DNA of 64,000 bases from Flavobacteriales bacterium. Its GTDB lineage: Bacteria > Bacteroidota > Bacteroidia > Flavobacteriales_D > Sanyastnellaceae. Positions within the stretch are counted from its first letter, which is position 1; the number at the start of each line of letters is the position of its first letter. A model generated the notes under the pieces. That model did no database searches, had not been told where the DNA came from, and was given only the letters and a program-made list of their open reading frames with translations. The translations under genes and the position numbers were made by a program. The stretch is from NCBI GenBank assembly GCA_019694805.1, contig JAIBBG010000008.1:1-64000 (forward strand). The letters run 5' to 3'. Of this stretch, positions 1 through 8,748 are shown in pieces.

Positions 1-1490
1 GCATCGGTTACAGTGAGTGTTACCACTGTTGTACCAACACCAGAAACTGCAGCACCTGCAACAGGAGATTGTGTTACAGTCAGTGCACCAGTTGCAGTGC
101 AGTTATCAGCCACAGTCGCCAGTGATGTGTAATCACCGAGCACACCAGCACAAGATGAGTTCAACACCAAAGTTTGTGCTGCTGGACAAGTGATCGTTGG
201 AACAGTTGTATCTACACGATTAACGTTGAACGTACAGTTTGCAGAGTTACCTGATGCATCGGTTACAGTGAGTGTTACCACTGTTGTACCAACACCAGAA
301 ACTGCAGCACCTGCAACAGGAGATTGTGTTACAGTCAGTGCACCAGTTGCAGTGCAGTTATCAGCCACAGTCGCCAGTGATGTGTAATCACCGAGCACAC
401 CAGCACAAGATGAGTTCAACACCAAAGTTTGTGCTGCTGGACAAGTGATCGTTGGAACAGTTGTATCTACACGATTAACGTTGAACGTACAGTTTGCTGA
501 GTTACCTGATGCATCGGTTACAGTGAGTGTTACCACTGTTGTACCAACACCAGAAACTGCAGCACCCGCAACAGGAGATTGTGTTACTGTAAGTGAACCT
601 GAAGCCGTGCAGTTATCAGCTACAGTTGCCAATGAACGATAGTCGCCAAGAACACCAGCACAAGATGAGTTCAAAACAAGTGTTTGAGCCGCTGGACAAG
701 TGATCGTTGGAACGGTTGTATCAACACGATTAACGTTGAATGTACAGTTTGCTGAGTTACCTGATGCATCGGTTACAGTGAGTGTTACCACTGTTGTACC
801 AACACCAGAAACTGCAGCACCTGCAACAGGAGATTGTGTTACTGTAAGTGCACCAGTTGCAGTGCAGTTATCAGCTACGGTTGCAAGGGATGTATAATCT
901 CCGAGCACACCAGCGCAAGAAGCATCAAGAACGATAGTTTGCGCTGCTGGACAAGTGATCGTTGGAACAGTTGTATCCACACGATTAACGTTGAATGTGC
1001 AGTTTGCTGAGTTGCCTGATGCATCGGTTACAGTAAGTGTTACCACTGTTGTACCAACACCGGAAACTGCAGCACCCGCAATAGGAGATTGTGTTACTGT
1101 AAGTGCACCAGTTGCAGTGCAGTTATCAGCCACAGTCGCCAGTGATGTATAATCTCCGAGCACACCAGCGCAAGAAGCATCAAGAACGATAGTTTGCGCC
1201 GCTGGACAAGTGATCGTTGGAACAGTTGTATCCACACGATTGACATTGAATGTGCAGTTTGCAGAGTTACCTGATGCATCGGTTACAGTGAGAGTTACTA
1301 CAGTTGTACCCACTCCAGAAACAGCCGTTCCGATAGCAGGAGATTGTGTTACTGTAAGTGAACCAGAAGCAGTGCAGTTATCAGCGACGGTTGCCAATGA
1401 ACGATAGTCACCGAGCACACCAGCACAAGATGAGTTCAAAACCAAAGTTTGCGTTGTTGGACATGTAATGGTCGGATTTTGAGTATCCGT
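1..1490 (-). repeat. Tandem 255-bp repeat coding for 85-aa HYR units
   Basis: The same sequence recurs with an exact 255-bp period: comparable points fall at 1, 256, 511, 766, 1021 and 1276. Each unit codes for one 85-residue HYR module containing TITCP, CAGVLGDY, ADNCTA and TTVVTLTVTD. The units at 1-255 and 256-510 look almost identical at DNA level, while the unit at 1276-1490 is the most diverged. That gradient suggests expansion from the inner end towards the C-terminus. The array continues past the left edge, so the copy number is unknown. Confidence 0.95.
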
Positions 1491-4400
1491 AACTGTGACA
1501 GTTATACTACATGTTGTTAAAGTTCCGCACGCAGAGGCTACCGTGAATGTTACTGTTGTAACTCCTACAGGGTAGTTCCCATTCGCATTGGTCGTTCCAT
1601 TAAAACTATTGGTAATGGTATAAGTCGAACAAGAAGTGGTAACTGTCGGATTAGGAACTGTCACTGCAGCTGTGCATAAACCCGCGCCTGCCGTGGCTGT
1701 TATGTTCGACGCACTGCATGATGCGCTTAATGCTGTTATTTGAATAGCTGGAGATGTAACAGAGCAAGTTCCATTTGAAACAACTACTGTTACCTGATCA
1801 CCGTTTGCAAGCGATGTATTCGAATAGTTTGAACTATTTGTTCCAACATTGGTTCCATTCACTCTCCATTGGTATGAAAGCGTGCCTGAAAGATTTTGAG
1901 CTCCTGCAGTAAATGAACCACATGTTGGATTGGTGAGATAAATGTTATTGAGTGTGCTGTTCTGTTGGTCCATCGCACAGTCAACATAATATGAAGCACT
2001 GGCGGGCACAACTGTTGATGTATAGAACAATGTGTTGTTGCGATAGTACTTCACAACGTTATTTTCTATTGCAATCTTGAATACGTCATTTGCAGCATAA
2101 CTGCCGAACGAGCCCATGTTCGTTCCATTTTCGTAAACGCGGTATGTGCCATCATCTCTGAGTCGCACGGCATAGTCAATTCCATCACGACCATTACCTG
2201 CATCGGTAGCACTCATACCGAAATATCTATCTTTATTCGTTTCAGCAACTGTAGCTACAATGTAACCATTGTTTGCAATATCATTCAATGAAAAGGCATT
2301 GGTATTGCTGATTCCGGTACTTCCGGGTTTACTCAAATCATCTCCAGATGCACTGATGTTGTTCAACGTTTGCCAGAATGCTTGTTCTGTGGCGTATGTG
2401 CAAGAAGTTGCAGAATTCACAGCACTTGCCCAAGCCACTGCTGATGTTCCACTTGCTGTGACAGTTACGGTATGCGAACATGTTGCAGTATTACCGCTTG
2501 CATCTGTTACAGTCCATACAACCGTTGTCGTGCCAATGGGATATGTGCCACTCGCATTATTTGTTCCATTAAAGTTGTTCGTAATGCTTGCGACAGAACA
2601 GTTATCTGCTGTCACAGGCGCAGGCACAGTCACTGATGCAGTACATGCACCGGATCCTGCAGCTTGAGTAATATTCGATGGACATGTAATGGTTGGAGCA
2701 ATCAAATCGGTGACGGTCACAGTATGTGAACATGTAGCTGTGTTACCCGATACATCTGTTGCTGTCCAAGTTACTGTGGTTACTCCTACAGGGTAGTTAC
2801 CACTCGCATTGCTTGTACCGTTGAATGAGTTGGAAAATGTTAGTCCACAATTATCAGTAGCCGTTGGAGAGGCAACTGTTACTGCGGCTGTGCATGATCC
2901 CGAACCAACAGTAGCACTGTAATTCGGCGGACAAGTCATTCCGGTTGGTGGTGACATGTCCTGAACATTCACCACTGTTGTACATGTTGCTGTATTGCCA
3001 TTGGTATCTGTTACTGTCCAAACAACGTTGGTGATTCCTGCAGGATATGTTCCACTTGCATTGCTGGTGCCATTAAATGAATTGGTGATACTCGCAATAC
3101 CACAGTTGTCTGTTGCAGCCAATGCTCCAACGGTTACTGCAGCAGAACATGCACCTGATGCTGCCGGCGTGGTTACGTTAGCCGGACATGTTGTAATGGT
3201 CGGCGGTATCATATCCTGTACAGTTACATTGAAAGAACAATTGGCCGTGCTTTGGCCATTAGTAGCAGAATATGTGATGGTAGTTGTTCCCATAGGAAAC
3301 GTGCTTCCACTTGCTGGACCGGATGTCCTTGACATCGAACATTCAAATTCAATAATGCCCCATGATAATGTTACCAATGAACGGTCACTCCAGGTGTTAT
3401 TCATTCTAGCCCAGTGTTCTGCGCTACTTGAGTTATCAGGTTGTCCAGTCGCCCAATTGGTGTAGGATGATGTTTCTCCCGTTACCCATACCCATGTACC
3501 TTCATTGGCCTGGTCGGTATATCCAATCCATCCAACACTTGCACCATTGGATTGAAGCCATGCCTGCTCTGCAGCATCATTGATGGTTACCAAATGCGCT
3601 CCCTGAGCAATCGCGTTGTTGTTCGCCGTTGTCCAGTTGGTCGTCGAATTGGCTATGAAATAAGTGTGATTGTTGTATGTACCAAGCAATGTGTATCCAG
3701 CTAAACTTGTTGGGGCCGGACATGGACCGCATTCATCAGTTGCCGTTGGGTCGGTATATGTCACCGATGCCCCAGTACATCCGGGGCCTGGATTTACAAC
3801 GATATCCGCGGGACAAGTTATCGTGACCAAGGGGTCGTCTATGTCTATGTTATGTGTGATAGAAAATGGGGAGGCACAGACATTCCACGATGCATTGATC
3901 GTAATTACTTCGGTACCCTCCAATGTACCATCAACTGTTGGTGTCACATTGAAATACAAATCCGCAACACCTGATCCAAAACTCAATGACGCCGGACATC
4001 CGGTATAGTCAACACCGTTCGTTGCAGTTCCGCTATATGTCATGGTCACAGTGAGGGGCACACTCAAATCACCAGTACGGTGAGCGCGATATTGAACGCT
4101 ATTACATCCTTCTACAAGACCCTGACCGGCGTTTACAGTTGAAAAACTTACTGCCTGACCAAGTGAAGAAAATCCATCCAACCAAACCCACGAATCCCAC
4201 ACATTATCACCGGCATCTGCCAAAATACACTTCACGTGGTATGTGCTACATGGTGTTACTGTTCCGCGCACCCTGAGATTGGTAGTGATACCATCTGCCT
4301 GCACACATTGATTGCCCGTGTTGTTGATGAAATAAGCTGAATTGGCCAAACTGGTACAATTCGCCGGATCACCAAAAACCCCGGCACTTCCCTGATTCAC

Positions 4401-5030
4401 GCTGCCGATAGAAACCGGTGTACCGTCAGGTAGTTGAGCAAAATTGACCGCACTGTTGCTGAAAGGTCCAGCTAGACCAGGACCACTAACCAGAAATGCG
4501 AATACGTCATTGTAGTCGCTACAGGTATATTCTAAATATTCTTCAGAACCCCACTGAAACGCAAGCTGCATGGTGTCTGTTTTCGGGACAACATCGAACT
4601 CAACGATTACGACATCATACAATGCCAAAGGATCAAGCATCACAAGGTCTGGATCACTGAACGTTACGCCATTATCCCATGATGTACTGCTGGAATTGTT
4701 CTGACCAGAAGCCGTGTTACCACGTCCAGTACTCAACAATACTCCATTCGCAATGTTGAGTGGATTACCCGAACCAGCCACATTCGTAAACGACGAAACC
4801 TGGTGATCTACACCCTGCGTTACGGTAAAGTTGGTGATGGTTACTCCAGTACCCTGAATGAGACTGGTCATAGTCGCATTCGATGCTGTTTCATTCACTG
4901 TCATACCCCCTGAGCACTGCGCTTCCGCAGTTTCAGTGAATACAATACCAGTGAGCAAAGCGGCAAATCCCATGAGGAATTGGGTGCTCTTCTGGAGGCT
5001 TTGAATAGAGGTTAACATGAGCTCTCGCAT
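1..5030 (-). CDS. Giant secreted HYR-repeat adhesin-like protein (C-terminus beyond window)
   Basis: The minus strand is open from an ATG at 5030 to the left edge, about 1,676 codons. A signal peptide ends near residue 37 (AEA-Q). Next come a choice-of-anchor-L domain (about 40-290; WGSEEYLEYT and ADAGDNVWDSWVWLDGF), a Calx-beta-like segment (about 300-380; TATNGVDY), and a C-type lectin domain (about 440-565; GYTLLGTYNNHTYF, WIGYTDQANEGTW, ending in EFEC). Several HYR-type beta-sandwich repeats follow, then a concanavalin/SPRY-like segment (about 860-1020), an Ig-like SYQWRVNG segment, and finally near-identical HYR units of 85 residues. Such proteins are usually surface adhesins or matrix proteins exported by the T9SS, and this window also encodes a T9SS. 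The C-terminal sorting domain that would prove this lies outside. ATG 5018 is an alternative start. Architecture is clear; ligand and role are unknown. Confidence 0.9.
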   Translation of the reverse strand, partial: MRELMLTSIQSLQKSTQFLMGFAALLTGIVFTETAEAQCSGGMTVNETASNATMTSLIQGTGVTITNFTVTQGVDHQVSSFTNVAGSGNPLNIANGVLLSTGRGNTASGQNNSSSTSWDNGVTFSDPDLVMLDPLALYDVVIVEFDVVPKTDTMQLAFQWGSEEYLEYTCSDYNDVFAFLVSGPGLAGPFSNSAVNFAQLPDGTPVSIGSVNQGSAGVFGDPANCTSLANSAYFINNTGNQCVQADGITTNLRVRGTVTPCSTYHVKCILADAGDNVWDSWVWLDGFSSLGQAVSFSTVNAGQGLVEGCNSVQYRAHRTGDLSVPLTVTMTYSGTATNGVDYTGCPASLSFGSGVADLYFNVTPTVDGTLEGTEVITINASWNVCASPFSITHNIDIDDPLVTITCPADIVVNPGPGCTGASVTYTDPTATDECGPCPAPTSLAGYTLLGTYNNHTYFIANSTTNWTTANNNAIAQGAHLVTINDAAEQAWLQSNGASVGWIGYTDQANEGTWVWVTGETSSYTNWATGQPDNSSSAEHWARMNNTWSDRSLVTLSWGIIEFECSMSRTSGPASGSTFPMGTTTITYSATNGQSTANCSFNVTVQDMIPPTITTCPANVTTPAASGACSAAVTVGALAATDNCGIASITNSFNGTSNASGTYPAGITNVVWTVTDTNGNTATCTTVVNVQDMSPPTGMTCPPNYSATVGSGSCTAAVTVASPTATDNCGLTFSNSFNGTSNASGNYPVGVTTVTWTATDVSGNTATCSHTVTVTDLIAPTITCPSNITQAAGSGACTASVTVPAPVTADNCSVASITNNFNGTNNASGTYPIGTTTVVWTVTDASGNTATCSHTVTVTASGTSAVAWASAVNSATSCTYATEQAFWQTLNNISASGDDLSKPGSTGISNTNAFSLNDIANNGYIVATVAETNKDRYFGMSATDAGNGRDGIDYAVRLRDDGTYRVYENGTNMGSFGSYAANDVFKIAIENNVVKYYRNNTLFYTSTVVPASASYYVDCAMDQQNSTLNNIYLTNPTCGSFTAGAQNLSGTLSYQWRVNGTNVGTNSSNYSNTSLANGDQVTVVVSNGTCSVTSPAIQITALSASCSASNITATAGAGLCTAAVTVPNPTVTTSCSTYTITNSFNGTTNANGNYPVGVTTVTFTVASACGTLTTCSITVTVTDTQNPTITCPTTQTLVLNSSCAGVLGDYRSLATVADNCTASGSLTVTQSPAIGTAVSGVGTTVVTLTVTDASGNSANCTFNVNRVDTTVPTITCPAAQTIVLDASCAGVLGDYTSLATVADNCTATGALTVTQSPIAGAAVSGVGTTVVTLTVTDASGNSANCTFNVNRVDTTVPTITCPAAQTIVLDASCAGVLGDYTSLATVADNCTATGALTVTQSPVAGAAVSGVGTTVVTLTVTDASGNSANCTFNVNRVDTTVPTITCPAAQTLVLNSSCAGVLGDYRSLATVADNCTASGSLTVTQSPVAGAAVSGVGTTVVTLTVTDASGNSANCTFNVNRVDTTVPTITCPAAQTLVLNSSCAGVLGDYTSLATVADNCTATGALTVTQSPVAGAAVSGVGTTVVTLTVTDASGNSANCTFNVNRVDTTVPTITCPAAQTLVLNSSCAGVLGDYTSLATVADNCTATGALTVTQSPVAGAAVSGVGTTVVTLTVTD

Positions 5031-5073
5031 AGCGGTTTTAAAAAATATCAGCCTATGAGGTCGCAAACTCATT

Positions 5074-5094
5074 TGATTTTCACAGTGAAAATCA
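5074..5094. promoter_or_regulatory. Perfect 10-bp inverted repeat upstream of the adhesin gene (candidate operator)
   Basis: A half-site TGATTTTCAC and its exact complement are separated by one base. The palindrome sits 44 bases upstream of the adhesin ATG at 5030, next to a near-consensus -7 box on the minus strand (TGAGTTTG, 5071-5064). A dimeric regulator bound here would lie in the -7/-33 interval of the adhesin promoter. The site and symmetry are visible; the regulator is unknown. The rest of 5031-5294 holds the divergent ileS promoter and no convincing gene. Confidence 0.5.
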
Positions 5095-5239
5095 GTGAAT
5101 TAACTGCCTTTTTTGGTTTACAACTATTTTCTAAAGCCAGGTTAGATAGGATGCTTTCAAGCCTTTTTATCGCAACTCTTAAGGCCAAGGTTACCTTTTG
5201 CGAGAAAATAACATTCGGCATTCACCTCTTTACCTCTTG

Positions 5240-5272
5240 TTGAGGCTCCTGCTATTCTCGTCGTTATCTTCG
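5240..5272 (+). promoter_or_regulatory. Candidate ileS promoter
   Basis: TTG at 5240-5242 and TATCTTCG at 5265-5272 are 22 bases apart, matching the Bacteroidota -33/-7 pattern (TTG, then TAnnTTTG) with one mismatch. The box ends 23 bases before the ileS ATG, the same short-leader layout seen at other genes here. Confidence 0.45.
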
Positions 5273-5294
5273 CGCACCTTTTTGAATATGTGCT

Positions 5295-8200
5295 ATGTCT
5301 CAGTTGTATAAGGAATATAAAAGTCTCAATCTTCCAGCCATCGCAGATGAAATTCTAGCGTTTTGGGAGAAGGAAAATATTTTCGGAAAATCCGTATCCG
5401 AGAGGAATCCAGATAAACCCTTCGTTTTTTATGAAGGTCCTCCAAGTGCGAACGGAATGCCTGGTATTCACCACGTCATGGCCCGTGCCATCAAGGATAT
5501 TTTTTGCCGCTATCAAACCTTGAAAGGAAAGCAGGTAAAACGCAAAGCAGGCTGGGATACACACGGTCTGCCCATTGAACTTGCCGTTGAAAAAACGCTG
5601 GGTATCACCAAAGAGGATATCGGAAAAAAAATTACCGTAGAGGAATACAATCAGGCCTGCAGACGTGAGGTCATGAAGTATACCGATAAATGGGAAGAAC
5701 TCACACGAATCATGGGGTATTGGGTTGATATGTCAGACCCTTATATCACCTATGACAATAAATACATCGAAAGTGTCTGGTGGCTCTTGCAACAACTATT
5801 CAATAAGAACTTGTTGTACAAAGGCTATACGATTCAACCATATTCACCTGCCGCAGGCACTGGACTGAGTTCGCATGAACTCAATCAACCTGGTTGCTAT
5901 CGGAACGTTAAGGACACCAGCGCTGTCGCTATGTTTAAAGCTGCATCACATGGATTTAAAGTGGATGGTGATGTCTTCTTCCTCGCATGGACCACAACAC
6001 CATGGACGCTGCCTTCGAATACTGCCTTGGCTGTAGGTAAAAATATTGAGTATGTTTTGGTGAAAACCTTCAACCAATACTCTCATGAAATCTGTCATGT
6101 TGTATTGGCTAAGGATCTCGCCGGAAAGTACTTCCCAGACAAAAACTCAGAAATTTCATTCGATGATTATAAGCCTGGTGATAAAGCCATTCCTTTCACC
6201 ATACTTCAATCCTTCAAGGGTTCAACCCTCGAAGGAATGCGCTACGAACAACTGCTGGCTTTCGCACAACCTGCAGAAGGCGATGCATTTAAAGTAGTCA
6301 TCGGTGATTTTGTGACCACTGAGGATGGTACTGGTATCGTACACATCGCGCCATCTTTTGGTGCTGATGACTTTCGCGTAGCAAAACAAAATGGAATTGG
6401 TTCTCTTACTTTGGTGGATAAACGTGGACGTTTTCTCCCAGAAGTGAATGATGGAACCTTCCTCTATGGTGAAGAATTTGTCAAAGAAGACTATTATACA
6501 GAAGCTGAAAAATCGGTAGAACTCGACATCCAGAAACAAAAGTTGGCTGGTTTTATCAAAGACACATCTAAACTTAATTACTTAAGTGTCGATGAAAGAA
6601 TTTGTCTGAAACTTCAGCACGAAAACAAACTATTCAAGAAAGAAAAATACGAGCACAATTATCCGCACTGTTGGAGAACCGACAAACCCGTTCTCTATTA
6701 TCCTCTCGATTCATGGTTTATCCGCATTCCTGAAGTCCGCGATAGGATGGTGGAATTGAATAAAACCATCAATTGGAAACCGGAAGCAACGGGTATCGGT
6801 CGTTTTGGCAATTGGTTGGAAAATGCTAATGATTGGAACCTTTCAAGATCTCGCTTTTGGGGAATTCCATTGCCCATCTGGAGAACTGAAGATGGTAGCG
6901 AAGCCGTGTGCATCGGTAGTGTCGAAGAATTAAAAGTGGCTGTCGATGCAGCAGTGAAGGCCGGTTTCATGTCTAAAAATCCTTTTGCATCATTTAATTC
7001 CGGCGATTTCTCCAAAGAAAATTATAACACATTCGACCTGCATAAACCTTATGCTGACGATATCGTCCTGGTTTCTTCTTCTGGTCAAAAAATGTTCAGA
7101 GAAAGTGACCTTATCGACGTGTGGTTCGACAGCGGCGCCATGCCTTATGCTCAATTGCATTATCCATTTGAAAACAAGGAATTGGTTGATGGACGTAAAG
7201 CTTTTCCAGCTGACTACATCGCTGAAGGTGTAGACCAAACCCGTGGATGGTTCTATACACTTCACGCCATCGCTACCATGTGTTTCGACAGCGTAGCCTA
7301 TAAAAATGTGATCTCGAACGGACTGGTGTTGGATAAAAACGGTAACAAAATGTCCAAACGTTTGGGCAATGCTGTTGATCCTTTCACCACGATCCCCAAA
7401 TATGGTCCTGACGCCACGAGATGGTATATGATCACCAATGCACAGCCTTGGGATAACCTCAAATTTGACATCGACGGCATCACTGAGGTTCAACGCAAGT
7501 TTTTCGGTACACTATATAATACGTATGGCTTTTTTGCCATCTATGCCAATATCGACGGCTTCAGATATCAAGAAAATCAATCAACCCCTCTGAATCAAAG
7601 GTCAGAACTCGACCGTTGGATCATTTCCAAATTGCATAGCCTCATCAAATTGGTGACCTCAGAATTGGATGATTACAATCCAACTCCTGCCGCCAGGGCT
7701 ATTGAAGCTTTTGTGGATGAACATCTGAGCAACTGGTATGTAAGACTTTCCCGCAAACGATTCTGGCAAGGAGAAATGTCTGCAGATAAAAAGGCTGCCT
7801 ACGAAACTTTGTTTGAATGCCTTCATGTGGTGGCTCAATTATCTTCTCCTTATGCTCCTTTCTTCAGCGATTGGCTCTACCGAAACCTGACAGATTGTAT
7901 CAGGACGAACGCATCAGCAGGCACTTCTCCTTTCAAGCATGAGAGCATTCATCTTAGTTTCTTGATGCCAGCACTTGAATCAGCCATCGATATCGAGTTG
8001 GAAGAACGAATGGGCTTTGCTCAGGAAATTTCTTCCATGATCCTTTCCATCAGGAAAAAGGAAAATATCCGCGTAAGACAACCATTGCAAACCATTCGCA
8101 TACCTATTTTAAGTCAAAAAGACAAGGAACGCATTTCGGCAGTGAAGGATATTATCCTCGCAGAAACAAACGTAAAACAGCTCGAATTGGTCAGTGAAGA

Positions 8201-8741
8201 AGAAGCACACATTGTGAAAAATCTTAAGCTGAACTTCAAAACCCTTGGCGCTAAATGTGGTAAAAACATGAAGGCTGTTCAGGCTTTCGCCGCAGCCAAT
8301 GGTGAGGCGATGATCAAAGGAATTGAAAGGGAAGGGCGTTTCGTTATCACAGTGGAAGGTGTTGAGATCGAACTTGTACACGAAGATGTGGACATCATTC
8401 CTGTGGACATCCCAGGTTGGAAGGTCGCCAATGATGGCGCGCTTACCGTCGCTCTCGATATCCACATCAGCGAAGAACTAAGACAGGAAGGTATCGCCCG
8501 CGAGTTCGTCAACCGTATTCAGAACCTCCGTAAAGAAGCGGGTTTTGATGTCACAGACAGAATAAGTGTGAAGATTGAATCAAAGGAGGCGTTCAGACAG
8601 GCCGTAATGGCGAATTCAGAATATATTCGCGGCCAAATTCTGGCTGACGACCTTCAAATGGTGGATTCTCTTACCGGAGGAACTACCGTTGAAATTGAAG
8701 AAGGTCTTACAACACAGATAGCACTAGCAAAACTTAATTGA
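5295..8741 (+). CDS. ileS: Isoleucyl-tRNA synthetase
   Basis: This class I aminoacyl-tRNA synthetase charges tRNA-Ile with isoleucine in the cytoplasm. The HIGH-type motif is GIHHV at residues 57-61 in the PSANGMPG context, and KMSKR lies at 685-689. Between them is the CP1 editing region, with WTTTPWTLPSN and the tryptophan/threonine-rich editing motifs. At 1,148 residues it is the long form usual in Bacteroidota, more like the eukaryotic or mupirocin-insensitive type than the roughly 940-residue E. coli enzyme. The gene starts a plus-strand group with the DksA-like gene (7-base gap) and lspA. The ATG at 5295 is preceded by a plausible promoter. Identification is secure. Confidence 0.98.
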   Translation: MSQLYKEYKSLNLPAIADEILAFWEKENIFGKSVSERNPDKPFVFYEGPPSANGMPGIHHVMARAIKDIFCRYQTLKGKQVKRKAGWDTHGLPIELAVEKTLGITKEDIGKKITVEEYNQACRREVMKYTDKWEELTRIMGYWVDMSDPYITYDNKYIESVWWLLQQLFNKNLLYKGYTIQPYSPAAGTGLSSHELNQPGCYRNVKDTSAVAMFKAASHGFKVDGDVFFLAWTTTPWTLPSNTALAVGKNIEYVLVKTFNQYSHEICHVVLAKDLAGKYFPDKNSEISFDDYKPGDKAIPFTILQSFKGSTLEGMRYEQLLAFAQPAEGDAFKVVIGDFVTTEDGTGIVHIAPSFGADDFRVAKQNGIGSLTLVDKRGRFLPEVNDGTFLYGEEFVKEDYYTEAEKSVELDIQKQKLAGFIKDTSKLNYLSVDERICLKLQHENKLFKKEKYEHNYPHCWRTDKPVLYYPLDSWFIRIPEVRDRMVELNKTINWKPEATGIGRFGNWLENANDWNLSRSRFWGIPLPIWRTEDGSEAVCIGSVEELKVAVDAAVKAGFMSKNPFASFNSGDFSKENYNTFDLHKPYADDIVLVSSSGQKMFRESDLIDVWFDSGAMPYAQLHYPFENKELVDGRKAFPADYIAEGVDQTRGWFYTLHAIATMCFDSVAYKNVISNGLVLDKNGNKMSKRLGNAVDPFTTIPKYGPDATRWYMITNAQPWDNLKFDIDGITEVQRKFFGTLYNTYGFFAIYANIDGFRYQENQSTPLNQRSELDRWIISKLHSLIKLVTSELDDYNPTPAARAIEAFVDEHLSNWYVRLSRKRFWQGEMSADKKAAYETLFECLHVVAQLSSPYAPFFSDWLYRNLTDCIRTNASAGTSPFKHESIHLSFLMPALESAIDIELEERMGFAQEISSMILSIRKKENIRVRQPLQTIRIPILSQKDKERISAVKDIILAETNVKQLELVSEEEAHIVKNLKLNFKTLGAKCGKNMKAVQAFAAANGEAMIKGIEREGRFVITVEGVEIELVHEDVDIIPVDIPGWKVANDGALTVALDIHISEELRQEGIAREFVNRIQNLRKEAGFDVTDRISVKIESKEAFRQAVMANSEYIRGQILADDLQMVDSLTGGTTVEIEEGLTTQIALAKLN

Positions 8742-8748
8742 TCGTCAC

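Noticed and set aside
190..1407. A series of identical 65-codon open frames on the plus strand, repeated every 255 bases
   Set aside because: They are antisense shadows of the HYR repeat array; the minus-strand frame is continuous and encodes recognisable domains.
1..1490. Regular repeats that could suggest CRISPR or satellite DNA
   Set aside because: The period is 255 bp, divisible by three, and each unit is coding; there are no short repeats with unique spacers.
2269..4008. Three longer plus-strand open frames (2269-2667, 2995-3465, 3670-4008)
   Set aside because: They lie opposite the adhesin gene, have no domain signal, and their composition mirrors the minus-strand Thr/Val-rich repeats.
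5055..5243. 62-codon plus-strand open frame before ileS
   Set aside because: No recognised domain or ribosome-binding site; it runs across the palindrome and the promoter region.
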